DNA of 64,000 bases from NCBI GenBank assembly GCA_963786395.1, contig CAWAZD010000005.1, forward strand, positions 62,001-126,000, written 5' to 3'. Position numbers and translations under genes: made by a program. Under the pieces are notes generated by a model. That model saw nothing but the letters and a program-made list of their open reading frames with translations. It was not told where the DNA came from and did not search any database. The DNA comes from Fen-1301 sp963786395 (GTDB taxonomy: Bacteria > Bacteroidota > Ignavibacteria > Ignavibacteriales > Ignavibacteriaceae). Below, one piece after another: positions 8,008 to 17,631 of this stretch. Every line of letters starts with the position of its first letter. Positions within the stretch are counted from its first letter, which is position 1.

Positions 8008-9264
8008 TTAATCATTCATCCACCCTGCAACTTCAAATAACTTAAATGATAAACTTATTACTATAGATAATACTGTAGCCAATGCCATCCCTGCCAATAC
8101 TACCGATCCTATCTTTATATGCGCTCCGCTTAATCCGATTGTTAAAACAAATGCCGAAAGAATCAGGTTTTTAGGTTTACTGTAATCTACTTTCGACTCC
8201 ACTAGTATGCGGATTCCTGATGCGGCAATTACTCCAAACAACATTAATGAAACTCCTCCCATTACAGAAGAAGGAATTGTCTGAACCGCAGCTGATAACT
8301 TTCCAACAAATGAGATTGCTATCGATATTACAGCAGCTCCGCCTATCACCCAGACACTATAAACTTTGGTCAAAGCAAGGACTCCGATATTTTCTCCGTA
8401 GGTAGTCGTTGGAACTGAACCCACAAATCCAGATAATACAGTCGATACACCATCACCCATAAGTGATCGGTGCAGTCCGGGATCTTTTGTTAAATCTTTT
8501 TCTACTATGTTCCCCGTAACAATAAGATGCCCGATATGCTCTGCTACTACTACCAGCGAAGCAGGAAGAATAATTATAATAGCAGAAAGGTTAAACACTG
8601 GGAAATAAAATGTCGGTAATGAAAACCATGGCGCATTATTAATTGGACTCCAATCAACAATCCCCATAAATATAGCTGTTATATATCCGGCAGCAATCCC
8701 GGTTAATATCGGTATTATTCGCATGAAGCCTTTAAATAATACGGACCCTAAAATTACTATCAGCAAAGTTGAAACCGATACAGTTACAGTTTTTATATCA
8801 AGTGGTTGATTGTTTTGTGAAACAAGTCCCGCCATATTTGCTGCTACCGGTGCAAGTTCAAGTCCGATAATTGCTACTATTGCCCCCATGGCAGCAGGTG
8901 GAAAAACTATATGTATCCAATCCGATCCTATGAATTTGAATAATAATGCCACTGCGATAAATACTAATCCCGATGCAATGAATCCTCCAAGCGCTGCCTG
9001 ATACCCGTAATCTGCAATCACAAGAAATACAGGTGAAATAAACGCAAAGCTTGAACCAAGGTATGCAGGTACTTTTCCTTTTGTAATTAATATGTATATT
9101 AAAGTACCTACACCGTTCATCAGTAGAACGGTTGAAGGATTAATTTTAAATAATACCGGAACTAAAATTGAAGCTCCGAACATTGCAAATAAATGTTGAA
9201 AGCTCAAAGGAATACTCACTGCAAATGGAGGTCGCTCGTTTACACCAATTACTTTATTTCCCAT
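8008..9264 (-). CDS. uraA: Uracil permease, NCS2 family
   Basis: A 418-residue, very hydrophobic inner-membrane protein with about 12-14 membrane segments. The N-terminal QHLFAMFGASILVP, the central VVAEHIGHL and the GDGVSTVLSGFVGSVPTTTYGENIG stretch are typical of UraA/uracil-xanthine permeases; the Glu in AEHIGH and in TTYGENIG are the base-binding residues of the family. It should import uracil with protons. Xanthine or another base cannot be excluded. It has its own start 64 bases beyond the end of the PPK2 gene. Confidence 0.92.
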   Translation of the reverse strand: MGNKVIGVNERPPFAVSIPLSFQHLFAMFGASILVPVLFKINPSTVLLMNGVGTLIYILITKGKVPAYLGSSFAFISPVFLVIADYGYQAALGGFIASGLVFIAVALLFKFIGSDWIHIVFPPAAMGAIVAIIGLELAPVAANMAGLVSQNNQPLDIKTVTVSVSTLLIVILGSVLFKGFMRIIPILTGIAAGYITAIFMGIVDWSPINNAPWFSLPTFYFPVFNLSAIIIILPASLVVVAEHIGHLIVTGNIVEKDLTKDPGLHRSLMGDGVSTVLSGFVGSVPTTTYGENIGVLALTKVYSVWVIGGAAVISIAISFVGKLSAAVQTIPSSVMGGVSLMLFGVIAASGIRILVESKVDYSKPKNLILSAFVLTIGLSGAHIKIGSVVLAGMALATVLSIVISLSFKLFEVAGWMND

Positions 9265-9327
9265 TGATATCCTTTTTTGTTTGTTTTGTCTAAGTTCTCA
9301 GCCTTTCATTGCCATGGAATTGTTGAT

Positions 9328-10200
9328 CTATTTCTTGGTTAGTGACTCCCGTATAGCAAGAAGTTCCTTTCTCTTTTCCTCATCAATCGTGGGATAACTC
9401 ATCTTAAACTTTTTCAGCTTTTCGTTAATTATCTGTGAAATTATCAGACGTGCATTTTCTTTATCATCCGCAGGGATTATATACCATGGAGCCCGCTCCG
9501 TACTTGTGTTGTTAATACATTCCTCATAAACTTTCATGTATTCTTTCCAATAACCCCTTTCCTTAAAATCTGATGCACTAAACTTCCAGTTCTTGTCCGG
9601 CTGGTCAATTCTCTCAAGAAATCTTTTCTTCTGCTCTTCTTCCGATAAGTGTAAATAAAACTTTATAATGTGGGTTCCGTTATTATAAAGATGCCTTTCT
9701 ATGTCCACAATTGATCTGTACCGGTTCTTCCAGATTTTGTTTTTATCCGTCAACTCAGGTGGAAGTTGTTGGCTTTTTAATATCTCCGGATGTACTTTTA
9801 CGACTAATACGTCTTCATAATATGATCTGTTGAAAATACCTATTCTCCCTCTTTCCGGAAGACATTTATAAACCCTCCAGAAAAAATCATGATCAAGTTC
9901 CTCCGCACTGGGCTGCTTAAAATTGAATGTTTGACATCCCTCAGGATTAACCCCGGACATAACATGCGAAATTGCGCCGTCTTTTCCTGCAGCATCCATT
10001 CCCTGAAATATTATGAGCATTGCATATTTTTTATAAGAATAAAACAATTCCTGCATGTCATTAAACTTATGTAGATGCTTTTCCTTCTGTCTTTTATAAT
10101 CTTCTTTATCAATATAAAAAGGCTTTATTCTTGTCGGTATCTTATCTAACCTTAATTTCTTCCCCTCTTGTGTACAAAATTTATTTATGTCTGTTTTCAT
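9328..10200 (-). CDS. ppk2: Polyphosphate kinase 2 family phosphotransferase
   Basis: A 290-residue PPK2 protein with Walker A GMDAAGKDG (67-75) and the NRSYYEDVL segment (124-132) that carries Walker B/lid residues. The family transfers phosphate between polyphosphate and nucleotides (AMP/ADP to ADP/ATP, or the reverse). The one-domain form and the motif set fit the polyphosphate-using class that regenerates nucleotides. It is followed by the uracil permease on the same strand, so a shared role in nucleotide supply is possible but not shown. Confidence 0.92.
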   Translation of the reverse strand: MKTDINKFCTQEGKKLRLDKIPTRIKPFYIDKEDYKRQKEKHLHKFNDMQELFYSYKKYAMLIIFQGMDAAGKDGAISHVMSGVNPEGCQTFNFKQPSAEELDHDFFWRVYKCLPERGRIGIFNRSYYEDVLVVKVHPEILKSQQLPPELTDKNKIWKNRYRSIVDIERHLYNNGTHIIKFYLHLSEEEQKKRFLERIDQPDKNWKFSASDFKERGYWKEYMKVYEECINNTSTERAPWYIIPADDKENARLIISQIINEKLKKFKMSYPTIDEEKRKELLAIRESLTKK

Positions 10201-10386
10201 TGCATCCTCAATCTTGAATTAAATAAGCATCTTTGGTTGGCTCAGTTTTCAATAATTCCTTTAACATCTTTCCAAACCGTTGATCTGGCTTGAATAGAGA
10301 GGTAATTTATTTTAGAAATAGGAATGATTAATTTCCTGTTCTGATATTTTTAATAATATATAGATACAAAAATATATAAATATCCG

Positions 10387-10878
10387 TTATTGGTTATCCT
10401 GGTTTTGTAATAACAAATTTCCCCTTATGGGGATAAACTGTGATGCGTTTTCGATTAGAGAAGTTGCCGTAAGGTCCTGTACACCATAAACCTCAATTTT
10501 TTTATTAAACTCATTTTTAATCTTATCTGCAAGTAAATCAAAATCACCGTCTCCCGATGCAAGTACAATTACATCCGACTCCTTCACATAGTCTAAAATA
10601 TCAATTGTAATTCCAACATCCCAATCTCCCTTTCTTGAACCATCATTTCGCTTTATGTATGGTTTAAGTTTTATCTCAAAACCGATATTTTCCAAAATCT
10701 TTTGAAACTGAATCTGCTTTGCATCCCCTTTATCTATTGCATATGCTATGGCTTTTACTAATTGTCTTCCATTTGTAACTTCGGACATAAAAATATTGTA
10801 GTTAAAATGACAATTAAAATTTTGCTTCACTGTGTAATAAATATTTTGTACATCAACAAATACCGATACTCTTTCCAA
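10387..10878 (-). CDS. NYN-domain (LabA/DUF88-like) putative ribonuclease
   Basis: This 163-residue protein shows the NYN pattern of a PIN-like nuclease: an N-terminal FVDVQNIY with Asp9, a central KGDWDVGITIDI and SGDGDFDLLAD. These clustered acidic residues would bind metal for RNA cleavage. The family is found across bacteria, and most members have no known target. It is a single gene; repeats follow on its upstream side. Confidence 0.88.
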   Translation of the reverse strand: MERVSVFVDVQNIYYTVKQNFNCHFNYNIFMSEVTNGRQLVKAIAYAIDKGDAKQIQFQKILENIGFEIKLKPYIKRNDGSRKGDWDVGITIDILDYVKESDVIVLASGDGDFDLLADKIKNEFNKKIEVYGVQDLTATSLIENASQFIPIRGNLLLQNQDNQ

Positions 10879-10902
10879 CTTTTATCCTTTAATCTATTTT
10901 GT

Positions 10903-11002
10903 CATTCTGAGCGAAGCGAAGAATCTTCTCTGTTATAGCCCAGGCATTTATGCCTGGGATTAAATAATATAATAATCAATTATAAGGGGATTCATCCCCT
11001 TC
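10903..11002. repeat. Composite palindromic repeat, copy 1
   Basis: The block starts with a gtcattctgagcgaagcgaag sequence, followed by a hairpin cccaggca/tgcctggg (10939-10946, 10951-10958), an AT-rich spacer of about 25 bases and a second hairpin aaggggat/atcccctt (10984-11001). The same two-hairpin module occurs inverted at about 17536-17600 and as a degenerate copy at 14203-14270. Confidence 0.8.
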
Positions 11003-11041
11003 CCGCCCCTTGCCATTAGGAGCAAATTTATGAATCTCTTT

Positions 11042-12283
11042 TTATTTCATATTTTCATGCCATTCCATAAGCCGCTCCATATGGCGTCCAATTATAACTA
11101 CCAGATGATTGCCCAATGGAGCTTTTAACAAATCACCAACATTACCGCCACTTTCAAGTTTTATCTCTACCTGGGTTCTGCAAAGATTATCTTCATTTCC
11201 GTTCTGCAATATCGTTCCTTCAGATATCCAGAGTTTATCCATTTGCTTCCCCCCAATACGGAGCAGAGTTACTGGTCCCTCTGGAAGTTTCCCTTGAATC
11301 CCGACTCCAATACCGGATTCGAAATGTGATCGTAAATTATATTCAGGTGTTAGTTTCCTCGGAACAGTACAATGTGCAAGCCAGAGTGTATTTTCATCCT
11401 CATCCAAACGCGAAGGATTTGCTATCCATGGTACTAATCCAAGAAGTGCTTTCGTCCAAATCATTCCTATCACACTCATAACATCTCCCTCGCACCCGGC
11501 GATAATTCCCTCATCGGTTAAAGCCGAAAGAGCAAAACAACCGGTCGTTTTTGCATGAAGAACAATATCAAAACACCTGACGGTTATACTGTCAAGTTTA
11601 TATTTTTCTATAATTCTTTTTAGTGCGGTGTGTACCCTCACTGCATCTTCAATCTCAACAGTTGAAGGTTCAATAATTTTAATCGCGTTGCTGGTTAGTT
11701 CGGCTGCCTGTTCAGATAATTCTTTCACAGTTAGATTCCGCATTTCAGTCAATACTTCGGTTATAGGTACCGAAATTACCTGAGGGCCCCAATTCTGCCG
11801 GACAGTATCATGATCCGGACTGCTGGCAACTAACCAGTCCGACGGTTCGCCTAATGCACCGAGACGCAATCCATGCAGGTAACGATATACTTCAAGATCA
11901 TTAACTGCTTGTTCTATAGCAGCAAGTGTTTTGATATCTTCTGCTGAGGATAAATAAAATATTCTTCCTTTAATTCCATCCTGCTGAAGTTTTGCGAGAA
12001 TTTCCATTGACGCAGGAAGAGAGTTATTTGCTGAGTGCGCTATTATAAAAACCGGATCATTGATAACAGACAAATGACGTTTTTTAGTTAGATTAAGTAT
12101 CAGGTTTTCTACCCCGCCTGTCACTGCAAAGTAAAATAGAGGAGCTGAAGTTTCAATTTGTTCGGAACGTATGTGCATGCCGCCGATTTTTACCAGCGAT
12201 CGTATATAACTCCCAATGATTTGGTGGATTGCGGTCTCCGAATCTGAAAACTCAGAAGCTGCAGGTATAAACTCAAAATGCAT
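11042..12283 (-). CDS. L-fucose/L-arabinose isomerase-like protein
   Basis: A 413-residue protein whose LRLGALGEPSDWLVAS segment (about 138-155) and C-terminal domain (LWLAHCTVP, about 300; then a lipocalin-like beta region with GPVTLLRIGG) match the fucose-isomerase-like superfamily. True members isomerise aldoses and ketoses with a metal held by Glu and His; here a Glu in DEGIIAGCEGD is a candidate ligand. Many such proteins are shorter or divergent and have no proven substrate, and this one is shorter than FucI (about 590). It is divergent from the methyltransferase gene. Confidence 0.7.
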   Translation of the reverse strand: MHFEFIPAASEFSDSETAIHQIIGSYIRSLVKIGGMHIRSEQIETSAPLFYFAVTGGVENLILNLTKKRHLSVINDPVFIIAHSANNSLPASMEILAKLQQDGIKGRIFYLSSAEDIKTLAAIEQAVNDLEVYRYLHGLRLGALGEPSDWLVASSPDHDTVRQNWGPQVISVPITEVLTEMRNLTVKELSEQAAELTSNAIKIIEPSTVEIEDAVRVHTALKRIIEKYKLDSITVRCFDIVLHAKTTGCFALSALTDEGIIAGCEGDVMSVIGMIWTKALLGLVPWIANPSRLDEDENTLWLAHCTVPRKLTPEYNLRSHFESGIGVGIQGKLPEGPVTLLRIGGKQMDKLWISEGTILQNGNEDNLCRTQVEIKLESGGNVGDLLKAPLGNHLVVIIGRHMERLMEWHENMK

Positions 12284-12394
12284 AATAACTCTTTTAATAA
12301 AGTAAAATAAAATGTACTTAAAGATAAGGAATTCAATCAGTTTTGAATATGGACTTATAAATAATTATCTTTTGAATTATAACAAAGGTCATTA

Positions 12395-13564
12395 ATGTTT
12401 GAATATCAGAAGAATTCTACCTTTTTTGCTCAGGTGACTGGAAAAATGGAAGAAATGGGGGAGCAGGAACTGCTCGAACTGGGTGCCAGAAATACAAATA
12501 AAGTTTACAGGGGAATCTATTTTGAAGCGGATCATGCTGACCTGTATCGGATAAACTACAATTCAAGATTGCTTTCCCGTGTACTTGCACCATTAACAAA
12601 ATTTTATTGCGATAATCCTAATGTCCTTTTGAAAGCAGCTGCTGATATCAAATGGGAAGAGATTTTCTCACTTGAAAAAACATTTGCAATAACAGCTTCT
12701 GTTGCTATGAGCAAAATAGATAATTCTCTATATGCAGCTATGCGTCTTAAAGATGGAATTGCCGATTATTTCACTTCTAAATTTGGCAAACGCCCCAATG
12801 TCGATACTACAAATCCGGATGTCAGAATTAATCTGCATATTGAAAAAAACGATGCTGTTATTAGTCTCGATACTTCAGGCGAATCTCTTCATAAAAGAGG
12901 CTACCGTTTGCTTGCTGGTGAAGCGCCTATGCAGGAAACTCTTGCTGCTGCAATTATTCGCATAAGTAAGTGGGATGGAGAAAAACCTCTGCTTGATTGC
13001 ATGTGCGGGTCAGGAACTATTTTGTGCGAAGCCTTAATGCATTATTGCAGGATACCTGCTCAATCCTTACGCAAGAAATTTGGATTCCTTAATCTCCCTG
13101 ATTTCGATAAAAATATTTGGAATGAAATCAAGAAAGTTTCTGACGATAAGATCAGACCACTCAAAAAAGGAATAATAATAGGTAGCGATAAATCTCGTGA
13201 TGCAATTGATGTTGCACAAAATAACCTTTCTCGTCTTCCTTATTCTGATATGGTTGAGTTATCTCGCAAACCATTCAGCGATATCTCTGGTTTTGAAAAC
13301 GGTTTATTAATTACTAACCCTCCTTATGGAATCAGACTCGGCAAAATGGTTGAGGTGCAGGAATTATACAAAGAACTCGGGGATTTTATTAAACAAAAAT
13401 GTACCGGTACTACGGCTTTCATCTTTACTGGTGAACCTACACTGCGAAAATATATCGGCTTAAAAACCACAAAGAAAATCCCTCTTGAAAATGGAAAACT
13501 GGAAGGAATCCTTATGCAGATCGACAGCTACGAAGGCAGCAAAAAAAAGAAATACCTTGACTAA
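12395..13564 (+). CDS. THUMP-domain 23S rRNA guanine-N2 methyltransferase (RlmL N-terminal/YpsC type)
   Basis: This 389-residue RNA methyltransferase has a THUMP region at about 45-155, a SAM-binding loop LLDCMCGSGT (about 199) and the catalytic TNPPYG (about 307). This is the short form that matches the N-terminal half of E. coli RlmL, known as YpsC-type in other bacteria; it should methylate a guanine (N2) of 23S rRNA. The start follows an upstream AT-rich region. The gene ends just before the transposase relic and repeats. Confidence 0.9.
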   Translation: MFEYQKNSTFFAQVTGKMEEMGEQELLELGARNTNKVYRGIYFEADHADLYRINYNSRLLSRVLAPLTKFYCDNPNVLLKAAADIKWEEIFSLEKTFAITASVAMSKIDNSLYAAMRLKDGIADYFTSKFGKRPNVDTTNPDVRINLHIEKNDAVISLDTSGESLHKRGYRLLAGEAPMQETLAAAIIRISKWDGEKPLLDCMCGSGTILCEALMHYCRIPAQSLRKKFGFLNLPDFDKNIWNEIKKVSDDKIRPLKKGIIIGSDKSRDAIDVAQNNLSRLPYSDMVELSRKPFSDISGFENGLLITNPPYGIRLGKMVEVQELYKELGDFIKQKCTGTTAFIFTGEPTLRKYIGLKTTKKIPLENGKLEGILMQIDSYEGSKKKKYLD

Positions 13565-13569
13565 TTTTA

Positions 13570-14196
13570 TCATCCCCAAAATTGCTTGTCATCCCTGCGC
13601 TGCACTTTTCCGGGGTGTCGGGGACTACTTTCGTTATCCTTTTCATCTGTTTCTTTATTTAGCATACAATCAGGGACATACGCATCTATTTCATTCTCTT
13701 CAATGTACAGATATGTTTTCCCACTTTCATAACCTGCATCGGCTAATACTTCCTTTGGTTTCTCTCCTGTATTTTTGACTATTTCTTCATATACCGGAAT
13801 AAAATTTTTATGGTCATTTTCATGATTGCTAATTTTACAGGCTGTTATTATCTGATTATCACAATCAATGGCTGCCTGCGCATTATAACAGATGTCTGTT
13901 CCCCTATTGTTTATAAGCATTATCCTGGATTCCGGATCTGTTAGGCTTACCCTTTTAAGATCATTTTCTTCCAGATGTTTCTTCGCTTGTTTTATTTTCT
14001 CTAATAGTTTTTCATTTCCGGATAACTCCTCAGGAAGTTCATCTCCTCTTTTGTCTTTTCCGTATCTCTGATCTTCTTCTTTGTCTATGCTTTCTGCGCT
14101 CTCAATGATTTGCTTTATGTTATTTTTTACTCTGCGTTCTAATTTTAGAAGGTCTTTCTTTAATTCCTCCTCGGAAGTGGTAGCACTGTTAAGATT
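13570..14196 (-). pseudogene. Relic of an IS1182/IS5-like DDE transposase
   Basis: An open frame without a proper start runs from 14196 to 13570. It encodes a charged linker, then YNAQAAIDCDNQIITA and EVLADAGYESGKT, typical of the DDE_Tnp_1 catalytic core of IS1182/IS5-like elements with its second Asp. The N-terminal DNA-binding part and the C-terminal Glu region are missing, and the last 20 or so codons are made of the palindromic repeat sequence. I see no terminal inverted repeats. It is a dead fragment. Confidence 0.75.
13585..13632. repeat. Palindromic repeat fragment inside the transposase relic
   Basis: The motif tgtcatccctgcgctgc ... ggggtgtcggggact shares its blocks with the repeat cluster at 14270-14435. 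Confidence 0.5.
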
Positions 14197-14202
14197 TTAC
14201 TT

Positions 14203-14435
14203 CGCTATAGCCCTGGCATTAATGCCTAAGATTATAGAATATCTTAATTCGCAATGAAGGGATTCGTCCCTTTTTCTGGGTTGTCGGGGACCATTCCCCG
14301 ACACCATTATTTTATGTCTGTCATCCCCGCGAAAGCGGGAGTTTGTACTCCGGAATGTCATCCCTGCGAAAGCAGGGATCCCCTGATTATGTTGTACTCC
14401 GGAATGTCATTCCTGTAAAGGCGGGAATCCATATA
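14203..14435. repeat. Cluster of palindromic repeats, copy 2
   Basis: First comes a degenerate form of the two-hairpin module (ccctggcattaatgcct, then aagggattcgtccctt). It is followed by tgtcgggga/tccccgaca (14282-14303) and three tcatcccc/tcattcc-type hairpins (cccgcgaaagcggg, ccctgcgaaagcaggg, and a weaker third). The spacer actccggaatgtcat is repeated directly 49 bases apart (14347 and 14396). These look like REP-like intergenic elements; they are not CRISPR because the spacers are not unique and the units vary. Confidence 0.75.
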
Positions 14436-14494
14436 TCCATGCTATTTTCAATATTAAATGTTAATTTTGTACATAAAATTAAAAGAGTAATAAT

Positions 14495-15540
14495 ATGATC
14501 TCCGTAAAAGGATATGCAGCCCTAGCTGTAAAAGAAAACTTGGCACCTTGGAATTTTCAAAGACGCGAAGTCGGTCCACATGATGTTCAATTCGACATCT
14601 TGTATTGTGGTGTTTGCCATTCCGACTTACACCAAATCCATGATGATTGGTTTCCGGGTATTTTCCCTATGGTGCCTGGACATGAAATTGTTGGAAAAAT
14701 TGTCAAAGTAGGCAGCCATGTTAGAAAATTTAAAGTAGGTGAACTTGCAGGTACCGGCTGCATGGTTGATTCCTGCAGGACTTGCGATAATTGCAAAGAA
14801 GGTCTTGAACAATATTGCACTAACGGCGGTTCCTATACTTATAATGGTTATGAACAGGACAAAAAAACACCTACCTATGGCGGATATTCTAATACTATTG
14901 TTGTTAATGAAGATTTTGTCCTCCACATAAGTGAGAAATTAAACCTCGCTGCAGTTGCACCATTACTTTGCGCCGGAATAACAACTTATTCGCCGCTCCG
15001 GCATTGGAATGTCGGCAAGGGTCATAAACTAGCTGTGTTGGGTTTAGGAGGTCTTGGACATATGGCAGTTAAGTTTGGTGCTGCTTTTGGCGCTGAAGTT
15101 ACAGTATTAAGTACTTCGCCGGATAAAGTAAGCCGATGCTAAAAAATTGGGTGCCCATAAATTTGTAGTTACTTCAAATAAAGAACAGACTGAATAAGGT
15201 TAAAGGCACATTCGATTTTATATTAGATTGCGTTTCAGCCCCGCATAATATTAATTTTTATCTCGGAATGCTCAAAACTAATGGTGTACATATATGTGTT
15301 GGACTACCCGAAAAACCAACTGCAATTGAACCATTTAGTATTATTTCAGGAAGAAAAAGTCTTGCAGGCTCCTCGATTGGCGGTATAGCTGAAACTCAGG
15401 AAATGCTGGACTTCTGTGCCGAACATAATATTGTATCTGAAATTGAACTAATTGACATTAAAAATATTAACCATGCATATGAATGTATGAAAAAAGGACA
15501 AGTCCATTATCGTTTTGTTATCGATATGGCAACATTATAA
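14495..15540 (+). CDS. Zinc-dependent alcohol dehydrogenase (YahK/CAD type), two frameshifts
   Basis: Read across two indels this is a complete enzyme of about 348 residues. The N-terminal half has the catalytic zinc ligands (CGVCHSDLH, GHEIVG), the structural zinc cysteines in CRTCDNCKEGLEQYC, and a GLGGLGHMAVK nucleotide-binding loop. The frame stops at 15142 but continues as ADAKKLGAHKFV from 15132, and after a second shift near 15193-15196 as KVKGTFDFILDCVSAPH to the end. Adding one A at 15193-15194 restores EQTENKVKG. The family reduces aldehydes with NADPH. I treat it as one gene with probable sequence errors; a genuine pseudogene is the other reading. Confidence 0.85.
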
Positions 15541-15611
15541 TAAATCTTTTGTAATCCTCGCGCCCGCCATTGTAGCGGAAGCGGGGAACTCCTGAAAAAG
15601 GTGAGCAAGGC

Positions 15612-16637
15612 TTAATTAAACACACCGGGTATCGGAGTTCCGCAATCGGGGCATTTACCATTTTCGATTTTATAAGAACGGACAGAATGCCAGTCACGTT
15701 TAATTAACTTTGCTGTGCAGTTAGGACAATAAGTAGTTTGTCCTTCAATATTATGAACATTCCCCACATAGCAGAATTTTATACCTGCATTGATAGCAAT
15801 ATTACGAGCCATTGTTAATGTCTGCTCGGGAGTCTTTTCCTTGTCAAGCATTTTGAAGTCAGGATGGAATGCTGTGAAATGCAAAGGGACTGAATCCCCA
15901 AGGTTATTTAATATCCAGTCGCATTCATTTTTAATTTCTTCCGGTGAATCATTTTCATCAGGGATTAATAAAGTTGTAATTTCAAACCAGATACCGGTCT
16001 CGTGTTTTAGCCAGCGTAGTGTGTCAAGAACATCATCGAGATGGGATATTGTTAATTTATGATAGAACCGTTCTGTGAATCCTTTAAGATCAACATTGGC
16101 GGCATCAATGTATTTATAAATATCTTTTCTTGCATTTTTATCAATATAACCCGCGGTAACCATAACGGATTTTATTCCTTCCTCTCTGCCGATTCTGGAA
16201 ATATCAATAACATACTCTCCGAAAATAGTCGGGTCATTATAAGTATATGCAATTGAAGGAACTGAATATTTTTTTGCCAAAGCTATAACATATTCAGGAT
16301 TTGCATTAAGAGAATTCAATTCGTCCAGCTTAGCTTTACTGATCGACCAGTTCTGACAAAACTTGCATCCAAGATTACATCCCGCAGTACCAAAGCTTAG
16401 TACTGAAGTACCCGGCAGGAAGTGACTCAAAGGTTTTTTCTCAATGGGATCGATCGCGAATCCGGTGGGATGTCCATAACCCAAAGTATAAAGAACCCCT
16501 CCATGATTTTGCCTTATAAAGCAGAAGCCTGGCTGTCCTTCACCAATCCTGCAATAGCGTGGGCATAAAGTACAGAGTATTTTTTCGTTTTCTGTTTTTT
16601 CCCACCATAGGGCTTCTTTTAGAACATCGTTATTCAT
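15612..16637 (-). CDS. amrS: AmrS-like radical SAM enzyme (AmmeMemoRadiSam system)
   Basis: A 341-residue PflA-like radical SAM protein. C87, C91 and C94 (CNLGCKFC) form the SAM-binding cluster site. Extra Cys groups lie at the N-terminus (LCTLCPRYC) and in a C-terminal zinc-ribbon (CPNC ... CPDC). The PLSHFLPGT and FCQNWSIS motifs are typical of the AmmeMemoRadiSam radical SAM component. In other genomes the gene sits with, or is fused to, AMMECR1 and Memo proteins; neither is nearby here. Its reaction is unknown to me. It stands alone between convergent or divergent neighbours. Confidence 0.85.
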   Translation of the reverse strand: MNNDVLKEALWWEKTENEKILCTLCPRYCRIGEGQPGFCFIRQNHGGVLYTLGYGHPTGFAIDPIEKKPLSHFLPGTSVLSFGTAGCNLGCKFCQNWSISKAKLDELNSLNANPEYVIALAKKYSVPSIAYTYNDPTIFGEYVIDISRIGREEGIKSVMVTAGYIDKNARKDIYKYIDAANVDLKGFTERFYHKLTISHLDDVLDTLRWLKHETGIWFEITTLLIPDENDSPEEIKNECDWILNNLGDSVPLHFTAFHPDFKMLDKEKTPEQTLTMARNIAINAGIKFCYVGNVHNIEGQTTYCPNCTAKLIKRDWHSVRSYKIENGKCPDCGTPIPGVFN

Positions 16638-16786
16638 AATTCGCTCATATTTCCCTATATAATTTAACTTATAGGAAGTTAAATAGAAACACCATCCGAT
16701 ATCACCATTATCGGTGGTTAGTATTGTAAATAAATTATTAGCATTTTAGCACCTACTTAAAAAGACAATAAATCAGGAACTCAGTA

Positions 16787-17182
16787 ATGAAACAAAGTAT
16801 AGGAAGCATAACTTTTCTTGTAAATGATTATGACGAGGCTATTAATTATTTCACAAATAAACTTAACTTTGTTTTAGTAGAAGATAATGTAATGTCTCCT
16901 GAAAAAAGATGGGTTCGTGTGGTTCCACGGGGTTCAAGCCCGAATGAATGTTCATTGCTCCTTGCAAAAGCATCTACTCCACTTCAGTTAAATACTGTTG
17001 GAAAACAATCAGGTGAGCGTGTCTGTTTTTTCCTTTATACGGATGACTTCATGCCAGCTTACTCTGAAATGAAAAAGAATGGAGTTGATTTCCAGGAAGA
17101 ACCCAGGCATGAATCATATGGATCAGTTGTTGTTGTGTTTAAGGATCTCTATGGTAATAAATGGGACTTCATTTCATTGTGA
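16787..17182 (+). CDS. VOC-superfamily (glyoxalase/bleomycin-resistance fold) protein
   Basis: This 131-residue protein has the paired beta-alpha-beta-beta-beta pattern of the vicinal oxygen chelate fold. It starts IGSITFLVNDYDEAINYFTN and ends VFKDLYGNKWDF, the usual family ending. Members bind a metal and act as glyoxalases, dioxygenases or resistance proteins; the substrate cannot be told. Its ligand positions are not the standard glyoxalase I set (the first His is replaced). It is a single gene followed by repeats. Confidence 0.85.
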   Translation: MKQSIGSITFLVNDYDEAINYFTNKLNFVLVEDNVMSPEKRWVRVVPRGSSPNECSLLLAKASTPLQLNTVGKQSGERVCFFLYTDDFMPAYSEMKKNGVDFQEEPRHESYGSVVVVFKDLYGNKWDFISL

Positions 17183-17332
17183 AAGTGTGGGGTGGTATTA
17201 AACAATAATTAAGTCGTTATATAATTGTTTAATATGTCTTCTCTTGACATTTAACGAATATTTATTAAATTAGCAATTCAATAATATTATTTGTTGCCTT
17301 CCTTTATACGAATAAAAACATCAATTCCCACA

Positions 17333-17370
17333 TTGCTCTCAGGTTGGTCTCACGTTGCTCTCAAGTTGGT
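17333..17370. repeat. Two-copy direct repeat ttgctctcaRgttggt
   Basis: Sixteen bases are repeated with one mismatch at 17333 and 17355, a 22-base period. Confidence 0.55.
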
Positions 17371-17414
17371 TCAAATCTTTACGAAATGCGTCAATGATGA
17401 GATTACAGAAAAGA

Positions 17415-17600
17415 TAAGGGGATTCCCGCTTTTGCGGGAATGACATAATATTTGGGAAATGACAAATTAAGGAATGGATTCCCGCCCCGACGAGTCGGAG
17501 CAGGTTTTTCGCGGGAATGACAATTTTATTTTTGAGGGAAGGGGATGAATCCCCTGATTATTGATAATTAAATTATTTAACCCAGGCATAAATGCCTGGG
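17415..17600. repeat. Palindromic repeat cluster, copy 3 (inverted)
   Basis: Two ggattcccgc ... gcgggaatga hairpins (17420-17442 and 17476-17520, the second with an inner ccgacgagtcgg) precede the inverted two-hairpin module: aggggatgaatcccct, an AT-rich spacer and cccaggcataaatgcctggg (17581-17600). This last hairpin lies 31 bases after the pyruvate kinase stop on that gene's downstream side and may also end its transcription. Confidence 0.8.
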
Positions 17601-17631
17601 TTATAATGGATGAGATTCTATCAGAATAAAA

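Noticed and set aside
14203..14435. CRISPR array in the repeat cluster
   Set aside because: Units differ in length and sequence, spacers are repeated rather than unique, and no cas gene is in the window.
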